The notes: a model not told the origin generated them from the sequence alone. Positions 35,515 to 44,569 are shown, counted from the stretch's first letter. The stretch: DNA of 64,000 nt from Desulfobacteraceae bacterium (GCA_013003715.1 JABDIN010000029.1:62001-126000); one strand, 5' to 3'. Translations and numbers: made by a program.

Positions 35515-35547
35515 TAAAGCCGCGCCAAATGTCCGGACGCGGCTTTA
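35515..35547 (-). terminator. intrinsic terminator of the molybdenum hydroxylase operon
   Basis: On the minus strand TAAAGCCGCG (35547-35538) and CGCGGCTTTA (35524-35515) form a 10-base-pair stem with a 13-base loop followed by TTTATTT, 29 bases after the stop of the large subunit gene. Confidence 0.8.
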
Positions 35548-35575
35548 ATTGTGGTGGGGTGAATTTGATTTAGAA

Positions 35576-37852
35576 TTAATCTTCCAGCTTTCCCAATCCC
35601 TTGAGAATCTTCTCCGGTGTGATGGGGAGGTCCTTGCACCGGTATCCGGTGGCGTGGAATACCGCTTCGGCAATGGCCGGTGCCGTGGGTGACGCCAGGC
35701 CCTCACCGGCCTCCTTCGCGCCCATTGGACCTTCCGGTTCATAGGTTTCGATGCAGGCGGATTCGCCCGGAGGCATATCCATGGCATGGGGCATCTTGTA
35801 GTCCAGGAAGGTGGTATTCAGGGTTCTGCCGTTGTCCATGACGAATTGCTCGGATAGCGCATACCCCAATCCCATCTGGATCGATCCTTCCAACTGGCCT
35901 TCCACGGCCATATGGTTGAGTACGGTTCCGCAGTCATGGGCCGTCCACATCTTATTTACCTTCACATTACCGGTTTCCTTGTCCACATCCACTTCGGCCA
36001 CCTGGGCACCGAAGCTGAAGGCTGGAGATACCAGGCCCTTTCCACGGGGAGTATAAGAACCGCGGGCCACCAGGGGTTCGCCCCGGTTTGTTTTCTGGAC
36101 GAAGGCAACGGCGTCGCCGAAACTCATTCCCCGATCCGGTTTGCCGGCGGCATGGACACGGCCGTCCCTGCATTCCATGTCAAAAATGACATTGAGATTG
36201 AATTTGGCGGATACAGCTCCAAACAACTGCTCCTTGATTTTACGGGCCGCATCGATGACGGCGTTTCCGGCCATGAGCGTTACCCGGCTGCCCCAGGTCC
36301 CGAGATCGGCCTGGGGGGTCATGGCGGTATCGGCGGCGGTGAGTCTGATATCCGCCATCTTCAGGCCCAGCTCTTCGGCCAGAATCTGTTTGAGGGCGGT
36401 ATCCGACCCTTGACCGATGTCCGAGGCCATGGTGAGCAGATGCACGGTGCCATCGGCAAAAGCGCGAATCTCCGCGGATGAAAACGGGTATTGGGTATTG
36501 AACCAGTTGAACACACCGCCGGAGATAAAAGAATAGCATCCGACGCCGAGGCCCTTTCCATTCTTCAGGTTCTTGCGTTTTTTCTTCCAGTCGCACATCT
36601 TTGCCACTTCTTCCAGGGATTCAATGAATCCGCAACTGGATATGGTGGCCACATCCGGTATTTCATCGCCGGTGACCATGGCGTTTTTAATCCGGATATC
36701 AATGGGGTCGATGCCCAGTTCCTTGGCGGCGATATTCATCTGGGTTTCAGCGGCAAACAAGGACTGCGGTGCGCCGAAACCGCGCATGGCGCCGGCCGGC
36801 GGCTTGTTGGTATACACATGCTGTCCAAAAAACCGATAGTTCGGGTAGCGATACAGCATGGCCCCGAAATTTCCGCACAGGAAGGTTGCGGTGGGGCCCA
36901 TGCTGTTATAGGCGCCACCGTCCAGCAGAATCTTCAGGTCTTTGGCCACGAGCGTGCCGTCTTTTTTGAATCCCACTTTGGAGTGGAGCTTCATGGCGTG
37001 GCGGCGGCGGCCGCAGGCCAGCTCTTCCTCACGCGTCAGGGTGAACTTGACGGGACGGCCGGTTTTCCTGGCCATGAATGCCGCGCAGAACTCCCAGGGC
37101 CGGAGCTCCATCTTTCCGCCGAATCCACCGCCGACGTAAGGTTTGATCACCCGGACATCGTTCTCGCGCAACCCCAGTGTGGCAGCCAGGAGGCATTGGA
37201 CAATATACGGGGTCTGCGTTGACGTCCACAAGGTGATTCGGCCGTCGATATCGGCCTGGGCCACGGAGGAACACGGCTCCAGGTAGGCATGGCTCACGGC
37301 ATGAACCGTGAACACATCCTCATGCATATAATCGGACTCAGCGAATCCTTTTTCGATGTCACCGTACTGAATCTTCCGGTCGATACTGATATTGGAGGGG
37401 GAGTTCTCATGAAGGACCGGGGCGCCCTTTGCCGTGGCGCTGTCCACATCGAAAACTGCCGGCAGTTCCTCGTATTCCACCTTGATCAGTTCCAGGGCCT
37501 CCCGGGCGGTCTCCCGGTCGATGGCGGCCACGGCGGCCACTTCATCCCCGATGAACCGCACCCGGTCAACGGCCAGGGGAAACTCATCCTGGGTGGCGGG
37601 GAACAATCGCCAATTGCCGAATTTTATTTTCGGTGTATCCGCTCCGGTGATAATGCATTTGACACCGGGAAGGGCACGGGCTTTTCTCACATCGATGTTG
37701 ACGATTCTGGCATGGGCCACGGGACTCCTCAAAAGCTTGCCGTGAAGCATACCCGGCAGCTTGATATCGTCGGTATAAATCGCCTCGCCGGTTGCCTTGA
37801 CACGTCCGTCGGTTCTGGGGATATCTTTTCCGATGATGGTATTATCTTCCAT
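35576..37852 (-). CDS. xanthine dehydrogenase family protein, molybdopterin-binding subunit
   Basis: This 758-residue large subunit of a molybdenum hydroxylase has the N-terminal a/b hammerhead (TGEAIYTDDIKLPGMLHGK) and the molybdopterin blocks GGGFGGKMELRPWE, AMRGFGAPQS and SDIGQGSDTALKQILAEELG. The catalytic Glu is in GAKEAGEGLASPTAPAI. It hydroxylates an aromatic or heterocyclic substrate using water as the oxygen source, or as 4-hydroxybenzoyl-CoA reductase-like enzymes removes a hydroxyl. Nothing nearby fixes the substrate. It is the third gene of a three-gene operon and ends at a clear terminator. Confidence 0.9.
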   Translation of the reverse strand: MEDNTIIGKDIPRTDGRVKATGEAIYTDDIKLPGMLHGKLLRSPVAHARIVNIDVRKARALPGVKCIITGADTPKIKFGNWRLFPATQDEFPLAVDRVRFIGDEVAAVAAIDRETAREALELIKVEYEELPAVFDVDSATAKGAPVLHENSPSNISIDRKIQYGDIEKGFAESDYMHEDVFTVHAVSHAYLEPCSSVAQADIDGRITLWTSTQTPYIVQCLLAATLGLRENDVRVIKPYVGGGFGGKMELRPWEFCAAFMARKTGRPVKFTLTREEELACGRRRHAMKLHSKVGFKKDGTLVAKDLKILLDGGAYNSMGPTATFLCGNFGAMLYRYPNYRFFGQHVYTNKPPAGAMRGFGAPQSLFAAETQMNIAAKELGIDPIDIRIKNAMVTGDEIPDVATISSCGFIESLEEVAKMCDWKKKRKNLKNGKGLGVGCYSFISGGVFNWFNTQYPFSSAEIRAFADGTVHLLTMASDIGQGSDTALKQILAEELGLKMADIRLTAADTAMTPQADLGTWGSRVTLMAGNAVIDAARKIKEQLFGAVSAKFNLNVIFDMECRDGRVHAAGKPDRGMSFGDAVAFVQKTNRGEPLVARGSYTPRGKGLVSPAFSFGAQVAEVDVDKETGNVKVNKMWTAHDCGTVLNHMAVEGQLEGSIQMGLGYALSEQFVMDNGRTLNTTFLDYKMPHAMDMPPGESACIETYEPEGPMGAKEAGEGLASPTAPAIAEAVFHATGYRCKDLPITPEKILKGLGKLED

Positions 37853-37873
37853 GGGAATTCCTCATCTGTATGG

Positions 37874-38749
37874 CTATTGTTTCCTTGCGTTCTTCTGGGC
37901 TTCTATGAGCGCCCGAATGGTCAACACGGCAACCATTTTCCATCGGTATGCAGCGCTGGCCCGGACATCGGTAATCGGTTTGGTTTCTTTGGAAGCACGA
38001 ACAGCGGCCGCTTCGATGGCCTTATGGGTCAACGGCTTACCGATAAGCATTTTTTCAGCAGCCGTGGTCCGCATGGGGATGGGGGCACAGGCGCCGACGG
38101 CAATCCTGGCATCCTTACACTTGTTTTTATCCATTACCACCATGGCCGCGACCCCCACCGCCGAGCAATCCAACTGACCGCGCTGGGACAAGGAGAGGTA
38201 TGCGGTTCCGGTGTGGGTCTCCGGAACTGGCACATTCAACGATGTCACGAACTGTCCCGGCTTGAGGGCTGAAATGCCCGGACCCAGAAAAAAGTCAGCC
38301 AGCGGCATCCGGGTCTCACCGTCCGGACCGGCAATGTTTACACGGCTTCCCAGGACCAGCAGTGTCGGTATATTATCGGCCGATGGTGAGGCATTGCAGA
38401 TATTTCCCACCACGGTTCCCTTGTTGCGCACCTGGACATTGGCCGTGCTCGCGGCCGCGTGGGCGACGGACGGAAAATGTTTCTTGATTTTAGGGTGAGC
38501 GGCGACATCGGCGAGTGATGCCATGGCACCGATGGTCAGCCCGGATTTCAGGCTGAAGGAGATCCGCTTTAACTCTTTTATTTTACCTAATCCGACAAGC
38601 ACCTTGGGATGGGTCACCCGATGCTGTATTTTCACCAGAAGATCCGTACCCCCGGCCATCACATGACAGCCCTCCCCGTGCGCCTGGAGCAGTGCGACAG
38701 TTTCTTCAATGGTTTCCGGTGCAAAGTACTCGAACTGTATCTTCGACAT
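37874..38749 (-). CDS. xanthine dehydrogenase family protein, FAD-binding subunit
   Basis: This 291-residue FAD subunit has the CO-dehydrogenase flavoprotein fold: VMAGGTDLLVKIQ (FAD pyrophosphate loop) and GTVVGNICNASPSADNIPTLL near residues 110-130. It carries electrons from the molybdenum centre via the 2Fe-2S subunit to the acceptor. GGGAGAATGAAAG precedes the ATG. It is the middle gene, 21 bases from the large subunit and 15 from the 2Fe-2S subunit. Confidence 0.92.
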   Translation of the reverse strand: MSKIQFEYFAPETIEETVALLQAHGEGCHVMAGGTDLLVKIQHRVTHPKVLVGLGKIKELKRISFSLKSGLTIGAMASLADVAAHPKIKKHFPSVAHAAASTANVQVRNKGTVVGNICNASPSADNIPTLLVLGSRVNIAGPDGETRMPLADFFLGPGISALKPGQFVTSLNVPVPETHTGTAYLSLSQRGQLDCSAVGVAAMVVMDKNKCKDARIAVGACAPIPMRTTAAEKMLIGKPLTHKAIEAAAVRASKETKPITDVRASAAYRWKMVAVLTIRALIEAQKNARKQ

Positions 38750-38764
38750 CTTTCATTCTCCCGA

Positions 38765-39238
38765 TTATTTTTTCATCTTTTTACCCGTTTCGGCAATGGC
38801 GTCGACAATTTTATTGTACCCCGTACACCGGCAAAGATTACCGGAGAGTGCCGTGCGGATTTCGGATTCAGTGGGTGTTTTTTTCCCGTTCAACAGAAAT
38901 AAACCGGACATTTCCATGCCGGGAGTGCAGAAACCACACTGAATGGCGCCTTTCTCGATAAAAGTCTCCTGAATCGGATGCAGCTCTTCGCCGGACGGGG
39001 CAAGCCCTTCCACCGTTGTGACCTCCCTGCGGTCCACTTCCACCGCCAGGGTGAGGCAGGAATTGATGGTTTTACCGTCCAGCATTACCGTACACGCCCC
39101 GCAATCACCTGTTCCGCAGCCGAATTTGGTTCCGGTCAGGTTGAGGTCCTCCCTCAGCAAATCGTTCAGGGTGCGCCAAGGATCCACGGCAAGGTCGTAT
39201 TGATCGCCGTTTACCTTAAAGCGAATGTGGTGTTTCAT
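38765..39238 (-). CDS. xanthine dehydrogenase family protein, 2Fe-2S subunit
   Basis: This 157-residue small subunit binds two 2Fe-2S clusters. The plant-ferredoxin-like motif is FGCGTGDCGACTVMLDG...INSC and the helical-domain motif QCGFCTPGM..LCRCTGY. It is the first gene of the operon, with AAAAGGAGCCGCGAT before the ATG and a sigma70-type promoter upstream. Subunit order (2Fe-2S, FAD, Mo) follows from the transcription direction. Confidence 0.94.
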   Translation of the reverse strand: MKHHIRFKVNGDQYDLAVDPWRTLNDLLREDLNLTGTKFGCGTGDCGACTVMLDGKTINSCLTLAVEVDRREVTTVEGLAPSGEELHPIQETFIEKGAIQCGFCTPGMEMSGLFLLNGKKTPTESEIRTALSGNLCRCTGYNKIVDAIAETGKKMKK

Positions 39239-39310
39239 ATCGCGGCTCCTTTTATTGTTATCCGATCAAACCATAAAACAATTCATTCTGGCGAACACAT
39301 TACCCCTGCT

Positions 39311-39358
39311 ATACTACACCTGCCATATACCGAGTCAAGTTATAATTGAAAGCGCTTT
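39311..39358 (-). promoter_or_regulatory. candidate promoter and palindrome of the molybdenum hydroxylase operon
   Basis: On the minus strand TTGACT (39333-39338) and TAGTAT (39311-39316) are 16 bases apart, about 75 bases before the start at 39238. The 10-base palindrome AAAGCGCTTT (39349-39358) lies just upstream of the -35 box and could bind an activator. The rest of the gap to 39468 holds nothing recognised. Confidence 0.5.
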
Positions 39359-39468
39359 ACGGTAATCTATAGGGGGTAGATTTCCGTTCAGCCCGATGGA
39401 CATTTATTGTGTTAGCGTGATTGTGGAATGAAGCACCGCTCAACATAAACAAGGATGGTGCAGAACGT

Positions 39469-40116
39469 TCAGCCCGTGGCTGCGGTTTTTTCAGGGTACG
39501 GGCAATGATCCGCAAGCGGGCAAACCGGGCACCTCGGTTTCCGTGCCTGGCAGATATCCCTTCCGAAGTATACGAGGCGAAGGGAAAAAATCGACCACTG
39601 GCGCCGGGGGATGACCTTCATCAAATCGAGTTCGATTTTATGCGGATTCTTATGGCCGGTCAGCCCAAGCCGCCGGCTGATGCGTGCCACATGGGTATCC
39701 ACCACCATGCCGGGGACGCCGAAAGCCGCCCCCAACACCACATTGGCCGTTTTTCGCCCCACCCCGGGAAGGCGCACGAGGTCGTTGATATTCGACGGCA
39801 CAATCCCATTGAATTCCGCCAACAAGGTACCGGCGCAAGCCTTTATGTTTCTGCTCTTGTTCCGGTAAAAGCCGGTGGAATGGATCAGTTTTTCCAACGT
39901 CTTCACGGGTACGGCTGCAAAATCCGCAGGTGTCTTCAGTTTTTGAAACAAGGCAGGGGTCACCGCATTTACCTGCCGGTCCGTGCACTGGGCCGATAAA
40001 ATGGTCGCCACCAGTAGCTGAAAAGGGGAATTGTGCTTTAGCTGCGTCTTGACATCGGTATAGCGACTCTTTAGTATTTTCTGAACCTTATCTGCACGAT
40101 GGGTGTTGTTGTTCAT
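39469..40116 (-). CDS. nth: endonuclease III
   Basis: This 215-residue DNA glycosylase/AP lyase for oxidised pyrimidines has the helix-hairpin-helix LPGVGRKTANVVLG with the catalytic Lys, the catalytic Asp in VVDTHVARIS and the 4Fe-4S loop CQARKPRCPVCPLADHC (C-x6-C-x2-C-x5-C). The length matches E. coli Nth. It is divergent from the PP-loop gene, whose chosen start is only 52 bases away, so their promoters must overlap. Confidence 0.95.
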   Translation of the reverse strand: MNNNTHRADKVQKILKSRYTDVKTQLKHNSPFQLLVATILSAQCTDRQVNAVTPALFQKLKTPADFAAVPVKTLEKLIHSTGFYRNKSRNIKACAGTLLAEFNGIVPSNINDLVRLPGVGRKTANVVLGAAFGVPGMVVDTHVARISRRLGLTGHKNPHKIELDLMKVIPRRQWSIFSLRLVYFGRDICQARKPRCPVCPLADHCPYPEKTAATG

Positions 40117-40168
40117 GCGTTGTCATCACCTGATCATAATGTGTATAAACCCTATAGATGTTATTACC

Positions 40169-41164
40169 ATGGAATCTTCAGAAAAAAAAGTTCGCGCCCT
40201 GGGTCTGTGTTCCGGCGGCCTGGACAGTATTTTGTCCGCCCTGATTTTACAAAAACAGGGCATCGATGTGGAATGGATATCATTTGAAACCCCCTTTTTC
40301 CCATCAATCAATGCGCGAAAAGCGTCCGGGATGACAGGCATCCCCCTGCATACCCGGAACATCACGCCGACCTACCTGGAAATGCTGAAAAATCCACGTT
40401 GCGGGTATGGCAAACACATGAACCCGTGCATGGATTGCCACACGCTCATGTTCCGGCAGGCAGGTTTATTCATGGTGGAAAACGGATTTAATTTCCTTTT
40501 CAGCGGTGAGGTGCTGGGACAACGCCCCATGAGCCAGACCATGTCATCATTGCGCTATGTGGAGAAACACTCGGGGTATGACGGATTGATCCTGCGCCCC
40601 CTGAGCGCGAAAAAGCTGCCGGAAACAGAGGCTGAAAAGACAGGACTGGTGGACAGGGATCAACTGCTGGACCTGTCCGGTCGCTCCCGGAAGCCACAAA
40701 TGGCACTTGCCAGGGAGTTCGGCATCACTGAATATCCATCCCCGGCGGGCGGCTGCCTGCTGACGGACAAGGGGTTTTCCGATCGCCTGAAGGATCTGTT
40801 CAGCCATCAGGGCAGCTATACGGAAAGGGAGCTCAACCTGCTTAAACTGGGGCGGCATTTCCGTTTGAACGATACCACCAAAATTGTCATCGGCCGGACC
40901 AAACAGGAAAATGACGGATTGATGGCTCTATACGATCCCCAGAGCGATGTCCTGATAAAGGTGACACGCTCGCCCGGCCCAACGGTGATCATGCCCCATG
41001 GCGGCCCCAAAGAGATGGTGTTCCTGGCCGCGTCCATCTGTACCGGTTACAGCAAGGCACCCAGGGAGATGCCCGTCCAGGTCAACATCACCCATGACGG
41101 CCGGACAAAACCCATCACCGTAATCGGCCTGCTGCCGAAGGATGTGAAGAATTTCCTCATATAA
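40169..41164 (+). CDS. PP-loop ATPase, tRNA thiolation-like (MnmA/ThiI-related)
   Basis: This 331-residue protein has an N-terminal PP-loop GLCSGGLDSILSALIL (about residues 12-27), a conserved CGYGKHMNPCMDCHTLMF cysteine cluster and FSGEVLGQRPMSQ. These are features of tRNA 2-thiouridine or 4-thiouridine synthases and related ATP-pyrophosphatases. The last 100 residues contain KIVIGRTKQENDGLMAL, resembling the NFACT-R/DUF814 RNA-binding module. It probably adenylates and thiolates a tRNA base, but the exact target is unknown. Start choice (ATG 40169) is uncertain: no ribosome-binding site is visible and earlier ATGs exist in frame. Confidence 0.75.
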   Translation: MESSEKKVRALGLCSGGLDSILSALILQKQGIDVEWISFETPFFPSINARKASGMTGIPLHTRNITPTYLEMLKNPRCGYGKHMNPCMDCHTLMFRQAGLFMVENGFNFLFSGEVLGQRPMSQTMSSLRYVEKHSGYDGLILRPLSAKKLPETEAEKTGLVDRDQLLDLSGRSRKPQMALAREFGITEYPSPAGGCLLTDKGFSDRLKDLFSHQGSYTERELNLLKLGRHFRLNDTTKIVIGRTKQENDGLMALYDPQSDVLIKVTRSPGPTVIMPHGGPKEMVFLAASICTGYSKAPREMPVQVNITHDGRTKPITVIGLLPKDVKNFLI

Positions 41165-41272
41165 CACCTGTCTCTGAAACGGTTCGCCAATGCATCCCAA
41201 TAGACCGGCATGGGCATGGGCCCAGGTCGGCGCCGGGAACGGATATTAACCACACCATATATCTTAATCGTC

Positions 41273-41350
41273 GAGGGGTCGGGGAGTTCTTCCAATTGAG
41301 CCGCGAGCTGGATAATTTTTTATTCCGTTGTGCAAACTCATGCTCAAGCG
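41273..41350 (-). repeat. dispersed repeat B, copy 2
   Basis: It is nearly identical to 13838-13912 (shared blocks GAGGGGTCGGGG, GAGCCGCGAGCTGGATAAT, TATTCCGTTGTGCAAACTCA/ATTCCGTTG). On the minus strand it reads NGIKNYPARGSIGRTPRP then a stop. It lies between the PP-loop gene and the end of rlmN. Confidence 0.8.
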
Positions 41351-41361
41351 CGGCTGAAAAA

Positions 41362-42438
41362 TCACCCAACCCGCTTGCCCTCTGCTTCATACACGGATCC
41401 GGCACCGGCCGCCAGTTGACCGCAGGCGGCTGAAATATCCTGCCCCTTGCTCCGGCGGATGATGGCGGTGTAATTATGATCGAGAAGATATTGAAAAAAT
41501 GCATCAATCCGGCCCTCGGAGGGCCGGGCAAATGCCGTCTTGTCATGGGCGTTGAAGGGGATCAGGTTCACCTTGGCTTTTACCGGGCGAAGAAGTTTGA
41601 CCAGTTTTCCGGCATCCGCCAGTGAATCATTGATATCCTTTATGAGGATATACTCGAAGGTAATCCGGCGTCCCTTGGGCAGCGGATATCTCCGGCAGGC
41701 ATCAATGAGCTGCTCAAGCGGATACTTCCGGTTGATGGGCATCAGCTTGTCGCGTATCCGGTTGTCCGCCGCATTCAGCGACACGGCTAAATTAACCGTG
41801 GTATCGTTTCCCAGTTTTACGATCTCCGGCACCAGTCCGGCCGTGGACACGGTTATTTTACGGGCGGAAAGACGCATTCCGCTCTCATTATCCACAAAGG
41901 TATGGATGGCGGAGACCACATTATCATAATTGGCAAGCGGTTCTCCCATCCCCATGAAGACAATGTTGGTCAACCGCATACCTTCCCCCAGGTCCCTCGT
42001 GATATCCCGCACCTGGGCCACGATCTCGCCCCGGGTAAGATCCCGCACACGGCCGATTCTTGCCGTCCGGCAGAAACGGCATCCCAAGGCACATCCCACC
42101 TGACTGGAGATGCACAAGGTGTAGTGATTCTTTTCAGGGATCAGCACACTTTCAATATGATTGCCGTCGCTTAATTCAAATAGATATTTGCGGGTGCCGT
42201 CCGAGGATGTTTCAACGGCTTTATTTTTCAACCGTTCTATGGTAAACGCAGCGTCGAGCGATGAACGGGTGTCTCTTTTCAAATCGGTCATCTCGTCAAA
42301 CGTGTCCACCTGCCTGATGTAGATCCATTTTAAAATCTGGGCGGCACGGAAAGAACGGATCCCCTGATCGTCCAGATAACGGACCAACTGATCCCGGTCG
42401 AAATTTTTAATATCCTGTTGCGGAGGCGAAGATGTCAT
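41362..42438 (-). CDS. rlmN: 23S rRNA (adenine(2503)-C(2))-methyltransferase
   Basis: This 358-residue radical SAM enzyme carries the CxxxCxxC cluster motif in GCALGCRFCRTARIG, the family's VFMGMGEPLANYDNV and the C-terminal GQDISAACGQL with the methyl-carrying cysteine. It methylates A2503 of 23S rRNA and A37 of some tRNAs. It diverges from ffh; the 95-base gap holds the ffh promoter. No strong Shine-Dalgarno precedes its ATG. Confidence 0.95.
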   Translation of the reverse strand: MTSSPPQQDIKNFDRDQLVRYLDDQGIRSFRAAQILKWIYIRQVDTFDEMTDLKRDTRSSLDAAFTIERLKNKAVETSSDGTRKYLFELSDGNHIESVLIPEKNHYTLCISSQVGCALGCRFCRTARIGRVRDLTRGEIVAQVRDITRDLGEGMRLTNIVFMGMGEPLANYDNVVSAIHTFVDNESGMRLSARKITVSTAGLVPEIVKLGNDTTVNLAVSLNAADNRIRDKLMPINRKYPLEQLIDACRRYPLPKGRRITFEYILIKDINDSLADAGKLVKLLRPVKAKVNLIPFNAHDKTAFARPSEGRIDAFFQYLLDHNYTAIIRRSKGQDISAACGQLAAGAGSVYEAEGKRVG

Positions 42439-42472
42439 ATAATTCAGTTACCCTTACGATTTTTGATTTAGC

Positions 42473-42501
42473 TTGACATAGCATCGGCAACGGTCTATTT
42501 T
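42473..42501 (+). promoter_or_regulatory. candidate sigma70-type promoter of the ffh operon
   Basis: TTGACA (42473-42478) and TATTTT (42496-42501) are separated by exactly 17 bases, 32 bases before the ffh ATG. This is the best promoter match in the window. Confidence 0.7.
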
Positions 42502-42533
42502 CAAGGATTTAGTTTTGGAGAAACCGGATTGAT

Positions 42534-43865
42534 ATGTTTGATAATCTTACCGACAAGCTGAACAACGTATTCAAGCAACTGAAAGGGCACGGCAAATTGT
42601 CCGAAAAGAACATTGCCGATGGCCTTCGGGAAGTCAGGATGGCGCTTCTTGAGGCCGATGTCCACTATAAGGTTGTCAAAAAGCTCATTGCCGACATCAA
42701 AGAGCGCTCGTTGGGCCGGGAAGTCATGGCTAGCCTCACGCCGGGCCAGCAGGTGGTAAAGATTGTCAATGATGAACTGACCCGCCTCATGGGATCGGAA
42801 CATGAAGAACTCAACCTTTCCGGCACCCATCCCGTTTCCATTATGCTGGTGGGTTTGCAGGGTTCGGGTAAAACCACCACAGCGGGAAAACTCGCTGTTT
42901 TTTTACGCAAGAGCGGCAAAAATCCGTATCTGGTGCCGGCAGATGTGTACCGGCCGGCCGCCATTGACCAACTCCGGAAACTGGGAACGCAACTGACCGT
43001 TCCGGTGTTCGCCTCCACGCCGGATATGGATCCCGTTGAAATTTGCCGGCAGGCCAGGGTTGCCGCCCTGAAGGAAGGATGCGACACCTTGATCCTGGAT
43101 ACCGCCGGGAGACTCCATATCGACGAGGAATTGATGGGTGAACTGGGGCGTATCTCCTCAGCCGTCGCACCGTCGGACATTCTACTGGTGGCCGATGCAA
43201 TGACCGGTCAGGATGCCGTGAACATCGCTCAATCCTTTAACGAGCGGCTCGATATCGGTGGTGTGGTGTTGACCAAATTGGATGGCGATGCCCGCGGCGG
43301 CGCCGCAATTTCCATCAAATCCATTACCGACAAACCGATTAAATTTGTGGGTGTGGGGGAAAAGCTCAGCGATCTGGAGGCGTTTCACCCGGATCGAATG
43401 GCGTCCCGCATTCTTGGCATGGGCGATGTACTGACCATCATTGAAAAAGCCCAGGCGGTTGTCGATGAGAAACAGGCCGTCGAACTGGAGAAAAAACTCC
43501 GAAAAAATCAGTTCACACTTGAAGACTTCAAAGATCAAATGGTCCAGATCCGCAAGATGGGATCCCTCACCGATCTGTTGAACATGATTCCCGGAATGGG
43601 AAAAATGAAGCAAATGAAAAATTTCCAGGTGGACGAAAAAGAGTTTGTCAGAATTGAAGCCATCATCAACTCGATGACCCCGAAAGAACGCCGAACACAT
43701 AATATTATCAACGGCAGCCGAAGAAAAAGGATTGCTAAAGGCAGCGGAACCAGTGTACAGGATGTCAATAAACTTATTAAAAATTACGCTCAAGTCATGA
43801 AAATGATGAAGAAGCTGAACAAAGGCGGCATGCGTGGAATGGGCCGTGGCATGCTGCCCTTTTAA
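42534..43865 (+). CDS. ffh: signal recognition particle protein Ffh
   Basis: This 443-residue SRP GTPase has an N-domain helical bundle (residues 1-85), a G-domain with GLQGSGKTTTAGKLA, the DTAGRLHID and TKLDGDARGGAA motifs, and a C-terminal M-domain rich in methionine (MKMMKKLNKGGMRGMGRGM) that binds 4.5S RNA and signal sequences. It targets membrane proteins to the translocon. It leads the operon with rpsP 15 bases later. Confidence 0.97.
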   Translation: MFDNLTDKLNNVFKQLKGHGKLSEKNIADGLREVRMALLEADVHYKVVKKLIADIKERSLGREVMASLTPGQQVVKIVNDELTRLMGSEHEELNLSGTHPVSIMLVGLQGSGKTTTAGKLAVFLRKSGKNPYLVPADVYRPAAIDQLRKLGTQLTVPVFASTPDMDPVEICRQARVAALKEGCDTLILDTAGRLHIDEELMGELGRISSAVAPSDILLVADAMTGQDAVNIAQSFNERLDIGGVVLTKLDGDARGGAAISIKSITDKPIKFVGVGEKLSDLEAFHPDRMASRILGMGDVLTIIEKAQAVVDEKQAVELEKKLRKNQFTLEDFKDQMVQIRKMGSLTDLLNMIPGMGKMKQMKNFQVDEKEFVRIEAIINSMTPKERRTHNIINGSRRKRIAKGSGTSVQDVNKLIKNYAQVMKMMKKLNKGGMRGMGRGMLPF

Positions 43866-43880
43866 AGGAGACGGAATTAT

Positions 43881-44138
43881 ATGTCAGTGAAGATCAGATT
43901 AGCCAGACACGGTGCGAAAAAACGCCCCTTTTACCGCATTGTAGTGGCAGACAACGAGAGTCCGCGCGACGGCAGATTTTTAGAGAAAATCGGAACTTAC
44001 AACCCACTTCAGGATCCGGTTGCAGTCAGCCTGGACGAAGACCGCGCCAGGTATTGGCTCGACCAGGGGGCTATCCCCACCGATACGGTAAAAGGAATTT
44101 TTAAGACCAAAGGTCTTTTTAGCGCCCCGGCAGCATAA
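43881..44138 (+). CDS. rpsP: 30S ribosomal protein S16
   Basis: This 85-residue ribosomal protein has the family start [20 protein letters not shown] followed by [31 protein letters not shown] precedes the ATG. It lies between ffh and the KH-domain gene, though repeat A (44150-44304) is wedged in between. Confidence 0.97.
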   Translation: MSVKIRLARHGAKKRPFYRIVVADNESPRDGRFLEKIGTYNPLQDPVAVSLDEDRARYWLDQGAIPTDTVKGIFKTKGLFSAPAA

Positions 44139-44149
44139 CCAGCGTATTA

Positions 44150-44304
44150 TTAATCCGGCAACTAAATAGGTAAAGTGACGTATCGCTGATTAGCGTAATG
44201 AGTATCCGGCGGAACGTACTGGGGGACAAGCCTTCGCGCAGCCACCGTCTCCCAAAAACCAGACATACGAGTTTTGCGTGTTTATCCGCCGGAGCGATAT
44301 ACCA
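44150..44304 (-). repeat. dispersed repeat A, copy 2, inside the ffh-rpsP operon
   Basis: It matches 12671-12832 in the same orientation. It fills the 200-base gap between rpsP and khpA, so it is transcribed in the antisense sense as part of the operon mRNA. Here the arms TCCGGCGGA and TCCGCCGGA are perfectly complementary over nine bases. On the minus strand the pattern VPQYxxPxxxxANQxYVTLP recurs, then a stop. Confidence 0.75.
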
Positions 44305-44338
44305 GATCCTCAACCACCCAACGCAAGGAGATGGAGCG

Positions 44339-44569
44339 ATGAAAGAATTGATCAGCTACATTGCCCGGGTACTGGTGGACAACCCTGATCAAGTCCGGGT
44401 TGAAGTCGTTGAAGGCAACCAGACGCTTGTCCTTGAACTGAGTGTGGCAAAAGAGGATTTGGGTAAAGTGATCGGCAAGGAAGGTAAAACCGCCAGAGCG
44501 ATGCGTACGATTCTCAACGCCGCTTCTGCGAAAATAAAGAAACGAGCGGTGCTTGAGATCATTGAATAG
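44339..44569 (+). CDS. khpA: KH domain RNA-binding protein KhpA
   Basis: This 76-residue YlqC/KhpA family protein consists of one KH domain with the GxxG loop in [19 protein letters not shown]. It binds RNA, usually with KhpB, and influences cell elongation or translation. I use ATG 44339, preceded by AAGGAGATGGAGCG; an upstream in-frame extension runs through repeat A and is not credible. Its end overlaps the presumed start of rimM by 17 bases. Confidence 0.92.
   Translation: MKELISYIARVLVDNPDQVRVEVVEGNQTLVLELSVAKEDLGKVIGKEGKTARAMRTILNAASAKIKKRAVLEIIE

Noticed and set aside
37289-38272. 327-residue open frame on the plus strand
   Set aside because: It is antisense to the molybdenum hydroxylase subunits and has no recognisable motif.
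44150-44304. Repeat A as a riboswitch or known structured RNA
   Set aside because: I compared it mentally with common riboswitch consensus cores (cobalamin, c-di-GMP, Moco, glycine) and found no match; inner stems are not conserved between the two copies.
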